A program made the position numbers and the translations under genes. The notes beneath the pieces were generated by a model. The model worked only from the letters and a program-made list of their open reading frames with translations. It had not been told where the DNA came from and made no database searches. From Bacillus sp. 2205SS5-2 (lineage in GTDB: Bacteria > Bacillota > Bacilli > Bacillales > Bacillaceae_K), in the NCBI RefSeq assembly GCF_037024155.1, contig NZ_JAYKTS010000016.1, forward strand, positions 29,006-93,005: 64,000 nucleotides of DNA. Reading direction: 5' to 3'. Of this stretch, positions 27,247-37,356 are shown one piece after another (position 1 is the stretch's first letter; every line of letters begins with the position of its first letter).

Positions 27247-27674
27247 TTTTATATTGAATACGGTTTTAGGATAGAGGCTGTTTTTGCAATGGTTGTCGCT
27301 ATTAGTACCAATGGATGATTTAGCTTTGTTTCTAGGCATCTTTTCATCTAATTCTGATGGAAATCAACAGCGAAATAGGGGAGACCACTATTATTAGACT
27401 TTAGCGACCATGTAAATGAGGACCTCCATGTTGACGAACCAAACCGTCACCATCTCCCATGAAAACAGCCATTTATATTCCAATAAAGTTTTTAAACTGA
27501 TTTATTTGCGGCAAGATAAATAATTTAGAGGCACCTTAATATTCCCTTTTTAATCCAAAGAGCCTAGATAGAAAGTCTAAAAGCAATTCTTCTGGGTGAA
27601 TCATTGCTTTTTTGCTTAAACCTTCTTATACTTAATTAGTTATAAAGACAAATACTGAAAAGGAAGTGAATCCA

Positions 27675-28118
27675 TTGACAGAACGTGATCAGGATTACAC
27701 CCCTGTCAAAATTCACCTGACGACAGATATCACTCAAGAAGGTGAAAAAGAGTCCATCTCCTTCACTACTTTTGGCCGATACTATCAAAAAGGAGGCGCC
27801 TCCTTTTTAAAATATGAGGAAGTATTAGAAGAAGGTACAGTCAGAACGATTGTTAAAATAAAAGAAGACACCGGCTTGATTTTGCGAGGTGGAGCGGTCA
27901 AGATGCGCTTAGCATTTCAGCGAGAATCAGCGATGAATGGATCATATGAAAGTCCGCATGGAACCTTTCTATTGGAAACAAAAACAAGAAATCTACGCCA
28001 TAAACAACAGAGTGATTCAAATGGAGAAATTCTGTTAACATATGATTTATCCATGCAAGGAACCGTGGTTGGCACATATAAAATGAAACTTACATATAAG
28101 GAGGATGTTGAAGCATGA
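27675..28118 (+). CDS. ywiB: YwiB family protein (DUF1934)
   Basis: A 147-residue beta-rich, calycin-like protein of the DUF1934/YwiB family, with no signal peptide. I take TTG 27675, about 8 nt after AAGGAAG; GTG 27666 is possible but overlaps that site. The stop overlaps the argS start (ATGA), so the two genes are translationally coupled. Function is unknown; the conserved argS neighbour is the only hint. Confidence 0.82.
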   Translation: MTERDQDYTPVKIHLTTDITQEGEKESISFTTFGRYYQKGGASFLKYEEVLEEGTVRTIVKIKEDTGLILRGGAVKMRLAFQRESAMNGSYESPHGTFLLETKTRNLRHKQQSDSNGEILLTYDLSMQGTVVGTYKMKLTYKEDVEA

Positions 28119-29785
28119 ATATCGTCGAAGTAGTCCAAGAGAAGTTAAAGCTTGAAATCAAAGAAGCGGTCTTAAAAGCAGGACTTGCCGCAGAAGAACA
28201 AATTCCGAGTGTCATTCTAGAAACACCGAAGGAAAAGACCCACGGAGATTATTCTACAAATATGGCGATGCAGCTCGCGCGTGTTGCCAAAAAGGCCCCA
28301 AGAATGATTGCGGATGAGATTGTTGCCAACTTTGATAAAACAAAAGCGTCAATTGAAAAGATTGATATCGCCGGCCCAGGATTTATTAATTTTCATATGA
28401 ATAACAGCTATTTAACGGAGCTGATTCCAACGATTTTAGAACAAAAAGAAAAGTACGGAGAATCCCAAGCTGGAAAAGGCGAGAAAGTGAACGTCGAGTT
28501 TGTTTCCGCTAATCCTACAGGAGATTTACACCTCGGTCACGCACGCGGGGCTGCGGTGGGTGATTCCTTATCAAATGTTCTAGCCAAGGCGGGGTATAAG
28601 GTGACTCGGGAATATTATATTAACGACGCCGGAAATCAAATAAATAATCTAGCACTTTCTGTAGAAGCTCGCTATTTCCAAGCTTTAGGACTAGAAAAGG
28701 ATATGCCAGAAGACGGCTATCAAGGAGCCGATATAATTGGAATCGGAAAAGAGCTCGCAAGTGAATTTGGAGAAAAATATGTACAAGTCGATGAAAAAGA
28801 ACGTTTTGATTTCTTCCGGGCTTACGGGTTAAAATTCGAAATGGCTAAGCTGAAACAAGATTTAGAAAGCTTCCGAGTTCCGTTCGATGTTTGGTATTCA
28901 GAAACATCCCTTTACGAAAATGGGAAAATCGACAATGCCTTAAAAACGTTAAAAGAAAATGGGCATGTCTATGAGGAAGAAGGGGCAACCTGGTTCAACT
29001 CAATGTCATTTGGCGATGATAAAAACCGTGTTCTGATTAAAAATGATGGCACCTACACTTACTTAACACCAGATATTTCGTATCATCAAGATAAATTTGA
29101 TCGTGATCATGATGTGTTAATCAACATATGGGGTGCAGACCATCATGGCTACATTCCTCGCATGAAAGCAGCGGTGGAGGCACTTGGATTCAATCCGGAA
29201 AAGCTAGAAGTAGAAGTGATTCAACTTGTGCACCTTTATAAAAATGGTGAAAAGATGAAAATGAGTAAACGGACGGGTAAAGCAGTTACGATGCGTGAAC
29301 TAGTTGATGAAGTTGGCCTCGATGCGGTTCGTTATTTCTTTGCGATGAGAAGTGGCGATACGCATATGGATTTTGATCTTGATTTAGCCGTGTCACAATC
29401 AAACGAAAATCCCGTATATTATGCACAATATGCACACGCACGAATTTCTTCAATCCTGCGTCAAGCAAGTGAACAAGGGAAGACGATTGATGGAAGCGCC
29501 GATTTCTCTCTCATCAAAGAGGAAAAAGAAATTGATCTACTGAAAAAAATAGGTGATTTCCCAATTGTTGTGGCAGATTCAGCGTTGAACCGTACCCCGC
29601 ATCGAATTGCGACGTACGTGAATGAATTGGCTTCAACTTTCCATAGCTTCTATAATGCAGCCAAGGTTTTAGATGATAGCAACCCTGAGCTTACACAAGC
29701 TCGTTTAGCGTTAGTTCGCACAGTTCAAATTACGCTGCAAAATTCATTAGCATTGATTGGCGTATCTGCTCCAGAAAAAATGTAA
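28115..29785 (+). CDS. argS: Arginyl-tRNA synthetase
   Basis: A 556-residue class I synthetase that charges tRNA-Arg. It has an N-terminal Add-1 domain (about 1-110), the Rossmann domain with HLGHARG (139-145), a KMSKR loop and a C-terminal helical anticodon-binding domain. ATG 28115 overlaps the ywiB stop by 4 nt. No T-box leader is seen. A terminator follows. Confidence 0.97.
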   Translation: MNIVEVVQEKLKLEIKEAVLKAGLAAEEQIPSVILETPKEKTHGDYSTNMAMQLARVAKKAPRMIADEIVANFDKTKASIEKIDIAGPGFINFHMNNSYLTELIPTILEQKEKYGESQAGKGEKVNVEFVSANPTGDLHLGHARGAAVGDSLSNVLAKAGYKVTREYYINDAGNQINNLALSVEARYFQALGLEKDMPEDGYQGADIIGIGKELASEFGEKYVQVDEKERFDFFRAYGLKFEMAKLKQDLESFRVPFDVWYSETSLYENGKIDNALKTLKENGHVYEEEGATWFNSMSFGDDKNRVLIKNDGTYTYLTPDISYHQDKFDRDHDVLINIWGADHHGYIPRMKAAVEALGFNPEKLEVEVIQLVHLYKNGEKMKMSKRTGKAVTMRELVDEVGLDAVRYFFAMRSGDTHMDFDLDLAVSQSNENPVYYAQYAHARISSILRQASEQGKTIDGSADFSLIKEEKEIDLLKKIGDFPIVVADSALNRTPHRIATYVNELASTFHSFYNAAKVLDDSNPELTQARLALVRTVQITLQNSLALIGVSAPEKM

Positions 29786-29793
29786 ATGTCTCA

Positions 29794-29826
29794 ACCCGAG
29801 AGATTGAAGATTCTCTCGGGTTTATT
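29794..29826 (+). terminator. Terminator of ywiB-argS
   Basis: CCCGAGAGA pairs with TCTCTCGGG, followed by TTTATTTTA. Confidence 0.85.
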
Positions 29827-29835
29827 TTAGTTTAA

Positions 29836-30027
29836 ATTGTGACTTTTCGAATGGGAATATATCCCTTGAGTTGTATGACTTCGTGCTCTTTTCCTAATGA
29901 AAACTTTTCCACTTCTAGATAAAAAATAAGAAATTACTCGAAAAAAACTTACTTCCTGTTTTTTCTTTGTGCCAATAGCAACAAAGTATAACAAAAGCCA
30001 CAATCTTTGCGAAAACAGTCAGTTAAG
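29836..30027. repeat. Family B element, inverted and composite
   Basis: Bases 29840-29990 are the reverse complement of the long subtype with one end lost. They run straight into a separate right end (AGCCACAATCTTTGCGAAAA, 30003-30022). It looks like two copies recombined. Confidence 0.65.
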
Positions 30028-30118
30028 AAGAACGGCGGAGGGGACTCATTTTGTTTTCTTTCATAATAGTAAGGGAATAGGGAAAGGCTAAACCTATAAA
30101 ACTGATGGAGGGAACAAT

Positions 30119-30286
30119 ATGAAAGTTGTCTTACTTGCCATTTTAACCGGCTTTATCGTCGGATTTGTATTTGCTTTACTAAAATTACCGATTCCTGCCC
30201 CACCTGCACTCGCAGGAATAATGGGGATTGTCGGGATTTATCTTGGATTTAAAGCCTATGAGTACATTTTAACCTTGATGAATTAG
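30119..30286 (+). CDS. XapX domain protein (DUF1427), 55 aa
   Basis: A 55-residue membrane protein with two hydrophobic segments (about 3-20 and 31-48) around LPIPAPPALAGIMGI, the hallmark of the XapX/DUF1427 family. ATG 30119 follows GGAGGGA by 5 nt, and a terminator lies 20 bp beyond the stop, so it is a complete one-gene unit. Function is unknown. Confidence 0.82.
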   Translation: MKVVLLAILTGFIVGFVFALLKLPIPAPPALAGIMGIVGIYLGFKAYEYILTLMN

Positions 30287-30305
30287 CCATTATAACGGCA
30301 TGACA

Positions 30306-30340
30306 AAAGAGTACCTTTGAATCAAGGTACTCTTTATGTT
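30306..30340 (+). terminator. Terminator of the XapX-like gene
   Basis: AAAGAGTACCTT pairs perfectly with AAGGTACTCTTT across 6 nt, followed by a T-rich tail. Confidence 0.88.
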
Positions 30341-30356
30341 TGTCTTTTTTTCGCAA

Positions 30357-30620
30357 GGTTCTTTTCGTATACATTGTGGCTATTTCATCTGATTTTTGAC
30401 TAAATCCTCCATTTCATTGTTGATTTCTATCATAAACAGACGAAATGATGCCCGAATCAAAGCTATATCACAGATAATTAACTGATACGAATAGGAATAT
30501 GACCCTTGCCTGTATGCTTTTGTGCTCTTATCCAAACAGGAAAATGGTGATTCCTACAAAAAATAAGAATTACCTCGAAGAAGCCCTACTGCCTGTACTA
30601 TCTTCGTGCGAGGAGCAAAA
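30357..30620. repeat. Composite family B elements
   Basis: A short-subtype left part (GGTTCTTTTCGTATACATTG, to about 30485) joins a decayed inverted long-subtype part (to about 30620). The remaining 200 bp before the uvsE stop show no gene. Confidence 0.6.
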
Positions 30621-30822
30621 AAATTCACAAAAAAGCGTTTAAAGTAGACATACATTAGGAATATACGGGCCTGATTCTTCAAAAGTAGTTATTTCAATGG
30701 TCAATTAATCAGAACTAGCTGAACTTTGAACATTTTTTTCATGTCTTGCCGGTGTAGTCTTTGACAAGCTGGGGAATCCCACTATTTTAGGCTCAATCGC
30801 CACAAGCGTAACGAAAGAAGCC

Positions 30823-31776
30823 TTACATCATGAGGGTCCCGCCGCCAATCCGCTTGACCCCTCGAATAGATGAAAGATCCTCAATTAACTGCCGCATCGC
30901 CAAATCCTTGCTTTTCGCTTCAATCATAAAATCAACGTCGGTATCGAACTTTCTTAGTGCCGCAAAAAATCCTTCAATAAACCGGGCGTCTACATAATCA
31001 GCGTGTGCACGAAAGGCGTTATCTGATTTCGGAGAGGAGATATGAACCTTGGGAATTAACTTGCGGTGCTGCCAAGTAGCAAAGATATCGGCTATGTAAT
31101 CTTCGATTGGGCCGGCGGTTGGGTTCGCTACGTGATGGTGAATATCGAGCACCATCGGAATGTTTTCTTCTTGACACACCGTCAATGTTTCCTCGACATT
31201 ATAGGTTTTATCATCGTTTTCAAGCGTCATCACATCTTTCACTTCTTTTGGTAACAATTGAAGATTATCATAAAAGCGAACGAGAGTACCATTCTTATCT
31301 CCGTAACTGCCGCCGATGTGAATATTAACCACTGCCTGTTCTTCAATGCTCATGGCTTTTAGCATGTCATAGTGAAACTGCATACCACCAACAGCGTTGT
31401 CGGTGACCTGTTGACGCGAACTGGTGAATAAAGTGAACTGATTAGGATGAAAACTCGGGCGAATGGAAAATTGGCGGACAAGTCGACCAAGCTCTGCCCA
31501 CTCTTCTCGAAAAGGGGTAATAAAATCCCACGCTACTTCAGGATGTGTGGCCAGTGGGACAAGCGAACTAGAAAAGCGGTAAAGCGGGATCTCATGTGCC
31601 GCTAAATAGTAGAGAATTCGTTTCGTATGTTGAAGATTAAGAGAGGTCACTTCTAATAATTTCTCCTGGCCTTCCTTTTCGCCAAGCTGCTGATATCGTT
31701 TGAAGGTGACTGTCTTTGAAGGGCTAGCATCCCAAAGTTCTAGTGCGTTGGCAACAAAACCGAATCGTATTTTCAT
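30823..31776 (-). CDS. uvsE: UV damage endonuclease UvsE
   Basis: A 317-residue TIM-barrel UV endonuclease that nicks DNA 5' of cyclobutane dimers and (6-4) photoproducts. Metal-site residues appear in HPNQF, NIHIGGSYGDK, LENDD, DIHHH and HISSPK. I choose ATG 31776, since MKIRFGFVANALELWD is the family start. The frame extends to 31839 but those starts are poor. It corresponds to ywjD and lies just downstream of the cardiolipin synthase on the same strand. Confidence 0.93.
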   Translation of the reverse strand: MKIRFGFVANALELWDASPSKTVTFKRYQQLGEKEGQEKLLEVTSLNLQHTKRILYYLAAHEIPLYRFSSSLVPLATHPEVAWDFITPFREEWAELGRLVRQFSIRPSFHPNQFTLFTSSRQQVTDNAVGGMQFHYDMLKAMSIEEQAVVNIHIGGSYGDKNGTLVRFYDNLQLLPKEVKDVMTLENDDKTYNVEETLTVCQEENIPMVLDIHHHVANPTAGPIEDYIADIFATWQHRKLIPKVHISSPKSDNAFRAHADYVDARFIEGFFAALRKFDTDVDFMIEAKSKDLAMRQLIEDLSSIRGVKRIGGGTLMM

Positions 31777-31860
31777 GTGAATGTATTTCCCCTTTTTCAT
31801 GTAGATGTCAAACAAGAATTCGTCATTGTTCAGAATCAAGCTTGCTTGAATAGACTATTT

Positions 31861-33045
31861 CTATAAAAAATAAGAGAAGATGCTAGCAAAAAATTCTTTT
31901 ATGCGCACCTGAATACCTACTTGCTTTAATTCCTGCGCTGTTAAGTGATGAGACTTTTCAACGTCGGTTTCGATGGTGCGGACAATCTGTTCGATAAGCC
32001 CTAGGTCCGATATTATGTTATTCAACTCAAAATTCAAAAACAAGCTACGTTTATCAAAGTTTGCTGTCCCGACATCAGCAATTTTCTTATCAACAACAAA
32101 GACCTTCCCGTGAAAGAAGCCATCCTTATATTGAAAAACTTTTGCCCCGAGTGGAATGATTTTTCGAAAATGCTTAAAAGAGGCTTCTTTCACTAAGACA
32201 TGATCTGCCTCTTGTGGAACGAGAATCCGAAGCTCAACCCTGCGTTCTAAGGCTCTGATAAGGGCTTGCTCCAGCTTGGGAGTTGGGATGAAATAGGGCG
32301 TGCAGATAATGAGCGTCTGCTCTGCTTTTTCGATAAGGTCATAAAATAAATCCTCAAGCTTTACCCCTTCGCTTGGATAGAATTGATGCGCCATTTTTTC
32401 TTTAGGTAGCGGCGGGAAAAGCGACGAATCTTCAAATAAGGTGGAATCATTCCACTCAAATAAAAACTCACGCTGAAGATCTTGAACCCCCTCGCCTTTG
32501 ATGCGAAGATGATAGTCTCGCCACGGTGAAAGATGTTTTTTACCCTGGTCAACATATTGTAATCCAACGTTGTAGCCCCCCAAATATCCAATTTTTCCGT
32601 CAATCACTGTCACTTTCCGGTGATTACGTTGTTGAATGGAAAAGAGTAAAAACGGTAGTCGTGGCTTAAGAGAAAATTGGACATGAACACCATTCTTTTC
32701 TAGGCGCTGGACGAGCGATTTTTTTATTTTTAGGCTACCAAGTCGATCCATAACCAATCGAATGGTTAATCCTTGGCGTGCCTTGTCCTCTAAAGACGCA
32801 AGAAATTCGAGTCCAAATGAATCATCTTCCACAGCATAAAACAAGACATGTATACTCTTTTGTGCCTGCTGAAAATCAACAAACATTTGCTGGAAAAGTT
32901 GCGGACCGCTGGAATAAAACTCGATCTGACTCTGCCGCTCCGGATACTCACGCGTAGTCAGTTTTTTTTTAAAAAAATACTTTCCTAAAGATAAATCTGC
33001 CACGACCCAAATGAGCAGGGCGGTTATTATGATTAGCCACCACAT
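31861..33045 (-). CDS. Cardiolipin synthase-type phospholipase D (YwjE-like)
   Basis: A 394-residue membrane enzyme with one N-terminal helix (about 1-20) and two canonical HKD motifs, NHRKVTVIDG and FHGKVFVVD with the following GTANFD. It should condense phosphatidylglycerol to cardiolipin. Single-helix length and position next to uvsE match B. subtilis YwjE, a minor synthase. ATG 33045 has AGAGGGA upstream; the frame open to 33177 is not needed. Confidence 0.88.
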   Translation of the reverse strand: MWWLIIITALLIWVVADLSLGKYFFKKKLTTREYPERQSQIEFYSSGPQLFQQMFVDFQQAQKSIHVLFYAVEDDSFGLEFLASLEDKARQGLTIRLVMDRLGSLKIKKSLVQRLEKNGVHVQFSLKPRLPFLLFSIQQRNHRKVTVIDGKIGYLGGYNVGLQYVDQGKKHLSPWRDYHLRIKGEGVQDLQREFLFEWNDSTLFEDSSLFPPLPKEKMAHQFYPSEGVKLEDLFYDLIEKAEQTLIICTPYFIPTPKLEQALIRALERRVELRILVPQEADHVLVKEASFKHFRKIIPLGAKVFQYKDGFFHGKVFVVDKKIADVGTANFDKRSLFLNFELNNIISDLGLIEQIVRTIETDVEKSHHLTAQELKQVGIQVRIKEFFASIFSYFL

Positions 33046-33443
33046 AAAATTCCCTCTTTCACCATCAGTATTGTTAGTATGTCCCTGAACCCCTATACTT
33101 AAAAACTTCCCGTTCAAGTTGGACGCAAACAGAGAGAAAAGGGTGGAATGCAACAAAAAAGGTGGTAAGTGCAACAATTTAGGTCATCAGTGCATCTTAT
33201 TTCCCAACTTATGGTCCTGTTTAAGCTTCCTGTGGATAATTGACTAAATCAGTTGGAGCGGTAATTAATACCTCTGATTAGCAAGGCTTTATTAAAATGA
33301 AAAATTTAAATTCAAACGATAATTGCTTGAATTATGAAAAAAAATAATATTCGATTTAGCAGGGATATGAAGAAAAATGGTGAATTGTATGAGAATACGC
33401 ACATTTAAGGGGAAGAAATGTGGAAAAGAAACGACAAAAACCA
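33046..33443. other. Intergenic region upstream of cls and fadF
   Basis: This divergent gap carries GTGCAACA words near 33150-33175 and otherwise AT-rich DNA. No gene is seen. The fadF promoter follows at 33444. Confidence 0.4.
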
Positions 33444-33471
33444 TTGACTGAATGCTCATTCATTATATAAT
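33444..33471 (+). promoter_or_regulatory. fadF promoter with FadR-type operator
   Basis: TTGACT (33444-33449) and TATAAT (33466-33471) are 16 bp apart. TGACTGAATGCTCATTCA (33445-33462) overlaps the -35 and spacer and matches 16 of 18 positions of the B. subtilis FadR consensus TGAATGAMTANTCATTCA. Repression relieved by long-chain acyl-CoA is expected from that family. Confidence 0.8.
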
Positions 33472-33542
33472 GGAACTAAGGAACATTCTGAAAATTAAAA
33501 TGGTTTTCAAAAGTGTAGACAACAAAGGGGGAGGAAGAATAC

Positions 33543-35663
33543 ATGGGCACAGGATTATTAATTGCAAACTGGATTGCGTTCATTCTTGTAACCGCTTACG
33601 CTCTTAGTTTATTTGTATATGTGGTCAGAACGAGAATTCAGTTCATTAAATTAGGTAAAAAAGTAGAGTTTGACCAAAATTTTAAAGAACGCTTCAATAA
33701 AATTATGGTCAATGTGTTTGGTCAGAAGAAGTTATTGAAGGATAAGAAAAGTGGAACGATTCATGTAATGTTTTTCTATGGATTTATTCTTGTTCAATTT
33801 GGAGCAATCGATTTTATTTGGAAGGGATTGGCGCCTGGCTCCCATTTGCCACTTGGACCGTTATATTCAGGCTTCACGTTTTTCCAAGAAATCGTTACCT
33901 TAACCATTTTAGTGGCGGTTATTTGGGCCTTTTATCGTCGCTATGTTGAAAAACTAGTTCGTTTAAAGCGTGGGTTTAAGAGTGGGCTTGTCTTAATTTT
34001 CATCGGTGGATTAATGCTATCGGTTCTTGTTGGAAATGGAATGGGCCTAATTTGGCACGGAGAAGAGCTTTCGTGGACAGAACCGATTGCATCGGCAGTT
34101 GCGGCAGCTTCAGGGTGGATCGGTGAGACAGCTTCTATTGTAATTTTCTATATCTCATGGTGGATTCATTTATTATTCTTATTAGCCTTTTTAGTATATG
34201 TTCCACAGTCTAAGCATGCTCATTTAATTGCTGGACCAGCGAATGTTTACTTCAATCGTTTAGATAATCCAGGAAAATTAAGCAAAATCGACTTTGAAGA
34301 TGAATCTCAAGAGACGTTTGGTGTTGGAAAGATCGAAGAATTTACACAACATCAAATGATTGATTTCTATGCCTGTGTGGAATGTGGACGTTGTACGAAT
34401 ATGTGTCCAGCGACCGGAACAGGGAAGATGCTTTCGCCGATGGACTTGATTGTGAAGCTGCGTGATCATTTAACCAATCACGGGGCGGCAGTTACGTCAA
34501 AACAACCTTGGGTACCGACTTTTGCGTTTTCTAACACAAAAGGAAACCAAATTGCACTAGCAAGTGCGACTCAAGCAGCAGAAGAAGCGGCGGCGGGACT
34601 TGCTTATAGCCCAAGCTTAATTGGCGATGTCATCACGGAAGAAGAAATTTGGGCCTGTACGACGTGTCGTAACTGTGAAGATCAATGCCCAGTTATGAAT
34701 GAGCATGTCGATAAAATCATCGACCTTCGTCGTTATCTTGTGTTAACAGAAGGGAAAATGGATGCCGATGCGCAGCGTGCGATGCAAAACATTGAGCGCC
34801 AAGGAAATCCATGGGGACTAAACCGTAAAGAAAAAGAGAACTGGCGTGAAGCACGTGAAGATGTTGCGATTCCGACGGTGAAAGAATTGAAAAAAGCAGG
34901 AGAAGACTTTGAATACTTATTCTGGGTCGGCTCCATGGGTGCCTTTGATAACCGCAGTCAAAAAATCGCGCTGGCGTTTGCTAAATTAATGAATGAAGCA
35001 GGCGTGAAATTTGCGATTTTAGGAAATAAAGAGAAAAACTCTGGAGACACACCGAGACGTCTTGGAAATGAATTTTTATTCCAAGAGCTTGCGACCGGAA
35101 ATATTGCAGAGTTCGAGAAAAATGAAGTCAAGAAAATTGTGACGATTGACCCACACGCATACAATATCTTTAAAAATGAGTATCCGGATTTTGGATTCGA
35201 AGCGGAAGTGTACCATCATACCGAGCTTCTAGCGGATCTTGTTAAAGAAGGCCGATTGAAGCCACAATACGAAGTCAATGAAAAAATCACCTTCCACGAT
35301 TCTTGTTATTTGGGCAGATACAACGAAGTCTACTCACCACCACGGGAGATTCTTCAATCCATTAAAGGGGTTACGCTGCTAGAAATGGAACGAAACCGTG
35401 AAAAAGGCATGTGCTGTGGAGCGGGTGGAGGCTTAATGTGGATGGAAGAAGATACAGGTCACCGCGTGAATGTTGCCCGGACCGAACAAGCACTAGAGGT
35501 GAAACCATCGGTGATTTCTTCCGGTTGTCCATATTGCTTAACCATGCTTTCAGATGGAACGAAGGCGAAGGAAGTTGAAGAAACCGTAGCGACCTATGAT
35601 GTAGCGGAGTTGTTAGAAAAAGCGGTTTGTGGAACACCTGGTGAAACGAAGCTCGTATCCTAA
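33543..35663 (+). CDS. fadF: FadF-type iron-sulfur oxidoreductase (YwjF)
   Basis: A 706-residue membrane protein. The N-terminal part (about 1-220) has five or six helices resembling a nitrate reductase gamma/heterodisulfide reductase E cytochrome domain. Two [4Fe-4S] motifs follow (C278, C281, C284, C288 and C372, C375, C378, C382), then a cysteine-rich CCG region (HDSCYLGRYN, CCGAGGG, SGCPYC). It probably passes electrons from acyl-CoA dehydrogenase/ETF to menaquinone. ATG 33543 follows GGGGGAGG. It carries a FadR-type operator and leads the acyl-CoA block. Confidence 0.9.
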   Translation: MGTGLLIANWIAFILVTAYALSLFVYVVRTRIQFIKLGKKVEFDQNFKERFNKIMVNVFGQKKLLKDKKSGTIHVMFFYGFILVQFGAIDFIWKGLAPGSHLPLGPLYSGFTFFQEIVTLTILVAVIWAFYRRYVEKLVRLKRGFKSGLVLIFIGGLMLSVLVGNGMGLIWHGEELSWTEPIASAVAAASGWIGETASIVIFYISWWIHLLFLLAFLVYVPQSKHAHLIAGPANVYFNRLDNPGKLSKIDFEDESQETFGVGKIEEFTQHQMIDFYACVECGRCTNMCPATGTGKMLSPMDLIVKLRDHLTNHGAAVTSKQPWVPTFAFSNTKGNQIALASATQAAEEAAAGLAYSPSLIGDVITEEEIWACTTCRNCEDQCPVMNEHVDKIIDLRRYLVLTEGKMDADAQRAMQNIERQGNPWGLNRKEKENWREAREDVAIPTVKELKKAGEDFEYLFWVGSMGAFDNRSQKIALAFAKLMNEAGVKFAILGNKEKNSGDTPRRLGNEFLFQELATGNIAEFEKNEVKKIVTIDPHAYNIFKNEYPDFGFEAEVYHHTELLADLVKEGRLKPQYEVNEKITFHDSCYLGRYNEVYSPPREILQSIKGVTLLEMERNREKGMCCGAGGGLMWMEEDTGHRVNVARTEQALEVKPSVISSGCPYCLTMLSDGTKAKEVEETVATYDVAELLEKAVCGTPGETKLVS

Positions 35664-35698
35664 ATAATTTTTAAATAGAAGCTGTCACAAAGATGATT

Positions 35699-35732
35699 GG
35701 ATTACGTTTTTCTCTTCGAAGCGTAATCTTTT
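35699..35732 (+). terminator. Probable terminator of fadF
   Basis: GATTACG pairs with CGTAATC across about 15 nt, followed by TTTTC. The long loop makes it moderate. Confidence 0.55.
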
Positions 35733-36027
35733 CACCTATTCACTAGTAGCTATTTTCAAAATTCATGCTTGATTTATCCTTTGCGTATCAAGAGCAACAC
35801 AAGGTATACGAAGTGAACCTTTGATATTCGCTGTTGCCTGAATGAACACCTGCAACTCCGATTCTAGCGGGCAACGACATATTCTTCATTTTCGCTGTAT
35901 AATTCAAAATATTTTAAAAAATCTAAGCAAATGAATTTATATTTCTCCTAATCTTTTCTATAATAGAAGAGGATGGAAATTAAATTTGTAGATTGGGACA
36001 GAGGTCCCTCTCTTTAACTCATTCGAT

Positions 36028-36045
36028 TGAGCGAGCGTTCAGTCA
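36028..36045. promoter_or_regulatory. FadR/TetR-type operator before the thiolase gene
   Basis: TGAGCGAGCGTTCAGTCA is, in reverse complement, identical at 15 of 18 positions to the operator at 33445-33462. The shared sequence implies one regulator for both transcripts: FadR, or the TetR protein encoded at 41383. Confidence 0.7.
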
Positions 36046-36096
36046 GGAGCTCAAAGAGAGGAGACATACATCTCTGAACATTAAGGTTTCAATTTA

Positions 36097-36110
36097 TGTA
36101 AGCGTTTACG
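36097..36110 (+). promoter_or_regulatory. cre-like CcpA site
   Basis: TGTAAGCGTTTACG matches TGWAANCGNTNWCA except at the last base and is itself nearly palindromic. It lies 25 bp before the thiolase start, where CcpA would block transcription in glucose. Confidence 0.65.
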
Positions 36111-36134
36111 AATAATAGGGGGAGGAATTTTATT

Positions 36135-37322
36135 ATGGCGAAAACAGTCATTATTGACGGGGCAAGAACACCTTTTGGCAAGCTTGGGGGGAATTTAAGT
36201 TCTTTTACCGCATCAGAATTGGGCGGGTTTGTTGTGAAAGAAGCACTTATGCGCTCGGGAGTAGAAGGACAGCAAGTAGATGAAGTGATTTTAGGGTCCG
36301 TTCTTCAAGGAGGACAAGGGCAGATTCCATCTCGACAAGCAGCTCGTCATGCAGGCTTGCCATGGGAAGTCCAAACGGAAACGATTAATAAAGTGTGCGC
36401 TTCGGGAATGAGAAGTGTCACGATAGGAGATCAAATTATTCGTGCTGGGGACGAGGAAGTCATTGTCGCAGGAGGAATGGAATCCATGTCCAATGCGCCA
36501 TATGCTCTTCCGAAAGCACGCTGGGGATTCCGGATGGGCGATAATCAAGTGAAAGACTTAATGCTACATGACGGGTTAATGTGTTGTTTTGAAGGCGTTC
36601 ATATGGGGACCTATGGCAATCGGACAGCGACGAAACATAATATTACACGTGAGCAACAAGATGAATGGGCGTATAGAAGTCACCAACGGGCGATCGAAGC
36701 AATGGAAAATGGAGTATTCGCTGAAGAAATCGTCAAAATTGAAGTGCCTCAGCGTAAGGGAGATCCAATTATTGTGGAGCATGATGAGGCGCCTCGAAAA
36801 GATACCTCAATTGCACGTCTGGCAAAATTAAATTCTGTTTTTGACGCGGATGGTTCGATTACGGCAGGAAATGCGCCTGGCGTGAATGACGGAGCGGCGG
36901 CTCTTGTTTTAATGAGCGAAGAACGAGCACAACAAGAAGGAAAAACGCCACTGGCTTCGATTATTGGGCATACAACGGTAGCAGTTGAAGCACAAGATTT
37001 CCCGGAGACACCTGGCCTAGTCATCAATAAGCTTCTAGAAAAAACAGGGAAGTCACTAGGAGAAATTGATCTATTTGAAATTAACGAAGCCTTTGCTGCG
37101 GTTGCGTTAACAAGTGGGAAGATTGCAAATTTAGATCAAGAAAAAGTCAATGTGAATGGTGGAGCCGTTGCACTTGGTCATCCAATTGGAGCAAGTGGAG
37201 CACGGATTATTTTAACCTTAGCTTATGAATTAAAGCGTAGGGGTGGTGGAATTGGAATTGCGTCTATTTGTTCAGGAACGGGGCAAGGAGATGCGATTAT
37301 GATCGAGGTACCAAAAGCGTAA
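36135..37322 (+). CDS. Acetyl-CoA C-acetyltransferase (thiolase)
   Basis: A 395-residue thiolase that condenses or cleaves acetoacetyl-CoA/3-ketoacyl-CoA. The nucleophile is C88 in NKVCASGM. H348 ([10 protein letters not shown]) and C378 (CSGTGQGDA) complete the site. ATG 36135 follows GGGGGAGG. First gene of a run with hydroxyacyl-CoA dehydrogenase and acyl-CoA dehydrogenase, the same order as mmgA-mmgB-mmgC in B. subtilis. Controlled by the upstream operator and cre-like site. Confidence 0.95.
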   Translation: MAKTVIIDGARTPFGKLGGNLSSFTASELGGFVVKEALMRSGVEGQQVDEVILGSVLQGGQGQIPSRQAARHAGLPWEVQTETINKVCASGMRSVTIGDQIIRAGDEEVIVAGGMESMSNAPYALPKARWGFRMGDNQVKDLMLHDGLMCCFEGVHMGTYGNRTATKHNITREQQDEWAYRSHQRAIEAMENGVFAEEIVKIEVPQRKGDPIIVEHDEAPRKDTSIARLAKLNSVFDADGSITAGNAPGVNDGAAALVLMSEERAQQEGKTPLASIIGHTTVAVEAQDFPETPGLVINKLLEKTGKSLGEIDLFEINEAFAAVALTSGKIANLDQEKVNVNGGAVALGHPIGASGARIILTLAYELKRRGGGIGIASICSGTGQGDAIMIEVPKA

Positions 37323-37356
37323 GAAATGCAAGGTCAGCACAAAGGGGGAGATAGGT

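Larger units (their letters stand above)
35664..36134 (+). other. Leader region of the thiolase operon
   Basis: A TATAAT at 35959-35964 may be the -10 box, though no good -35 is seen. Downstream lie an inverted repeat (CTCTCTTTAACTC at 36008-36020 and GAGCTCAAAGAGAG at 36047-36060), an operator within its loop, and a cre-like site. A decayed family B fragment lies near 35746-35815. Confidence 0.5.

Noticed and set aside
27247-28114. T-box riboswitch upstream of ywiB-argS
   Set aside because: No T-box sequence or specifier hairpin could be found; the gap holds family B remains.
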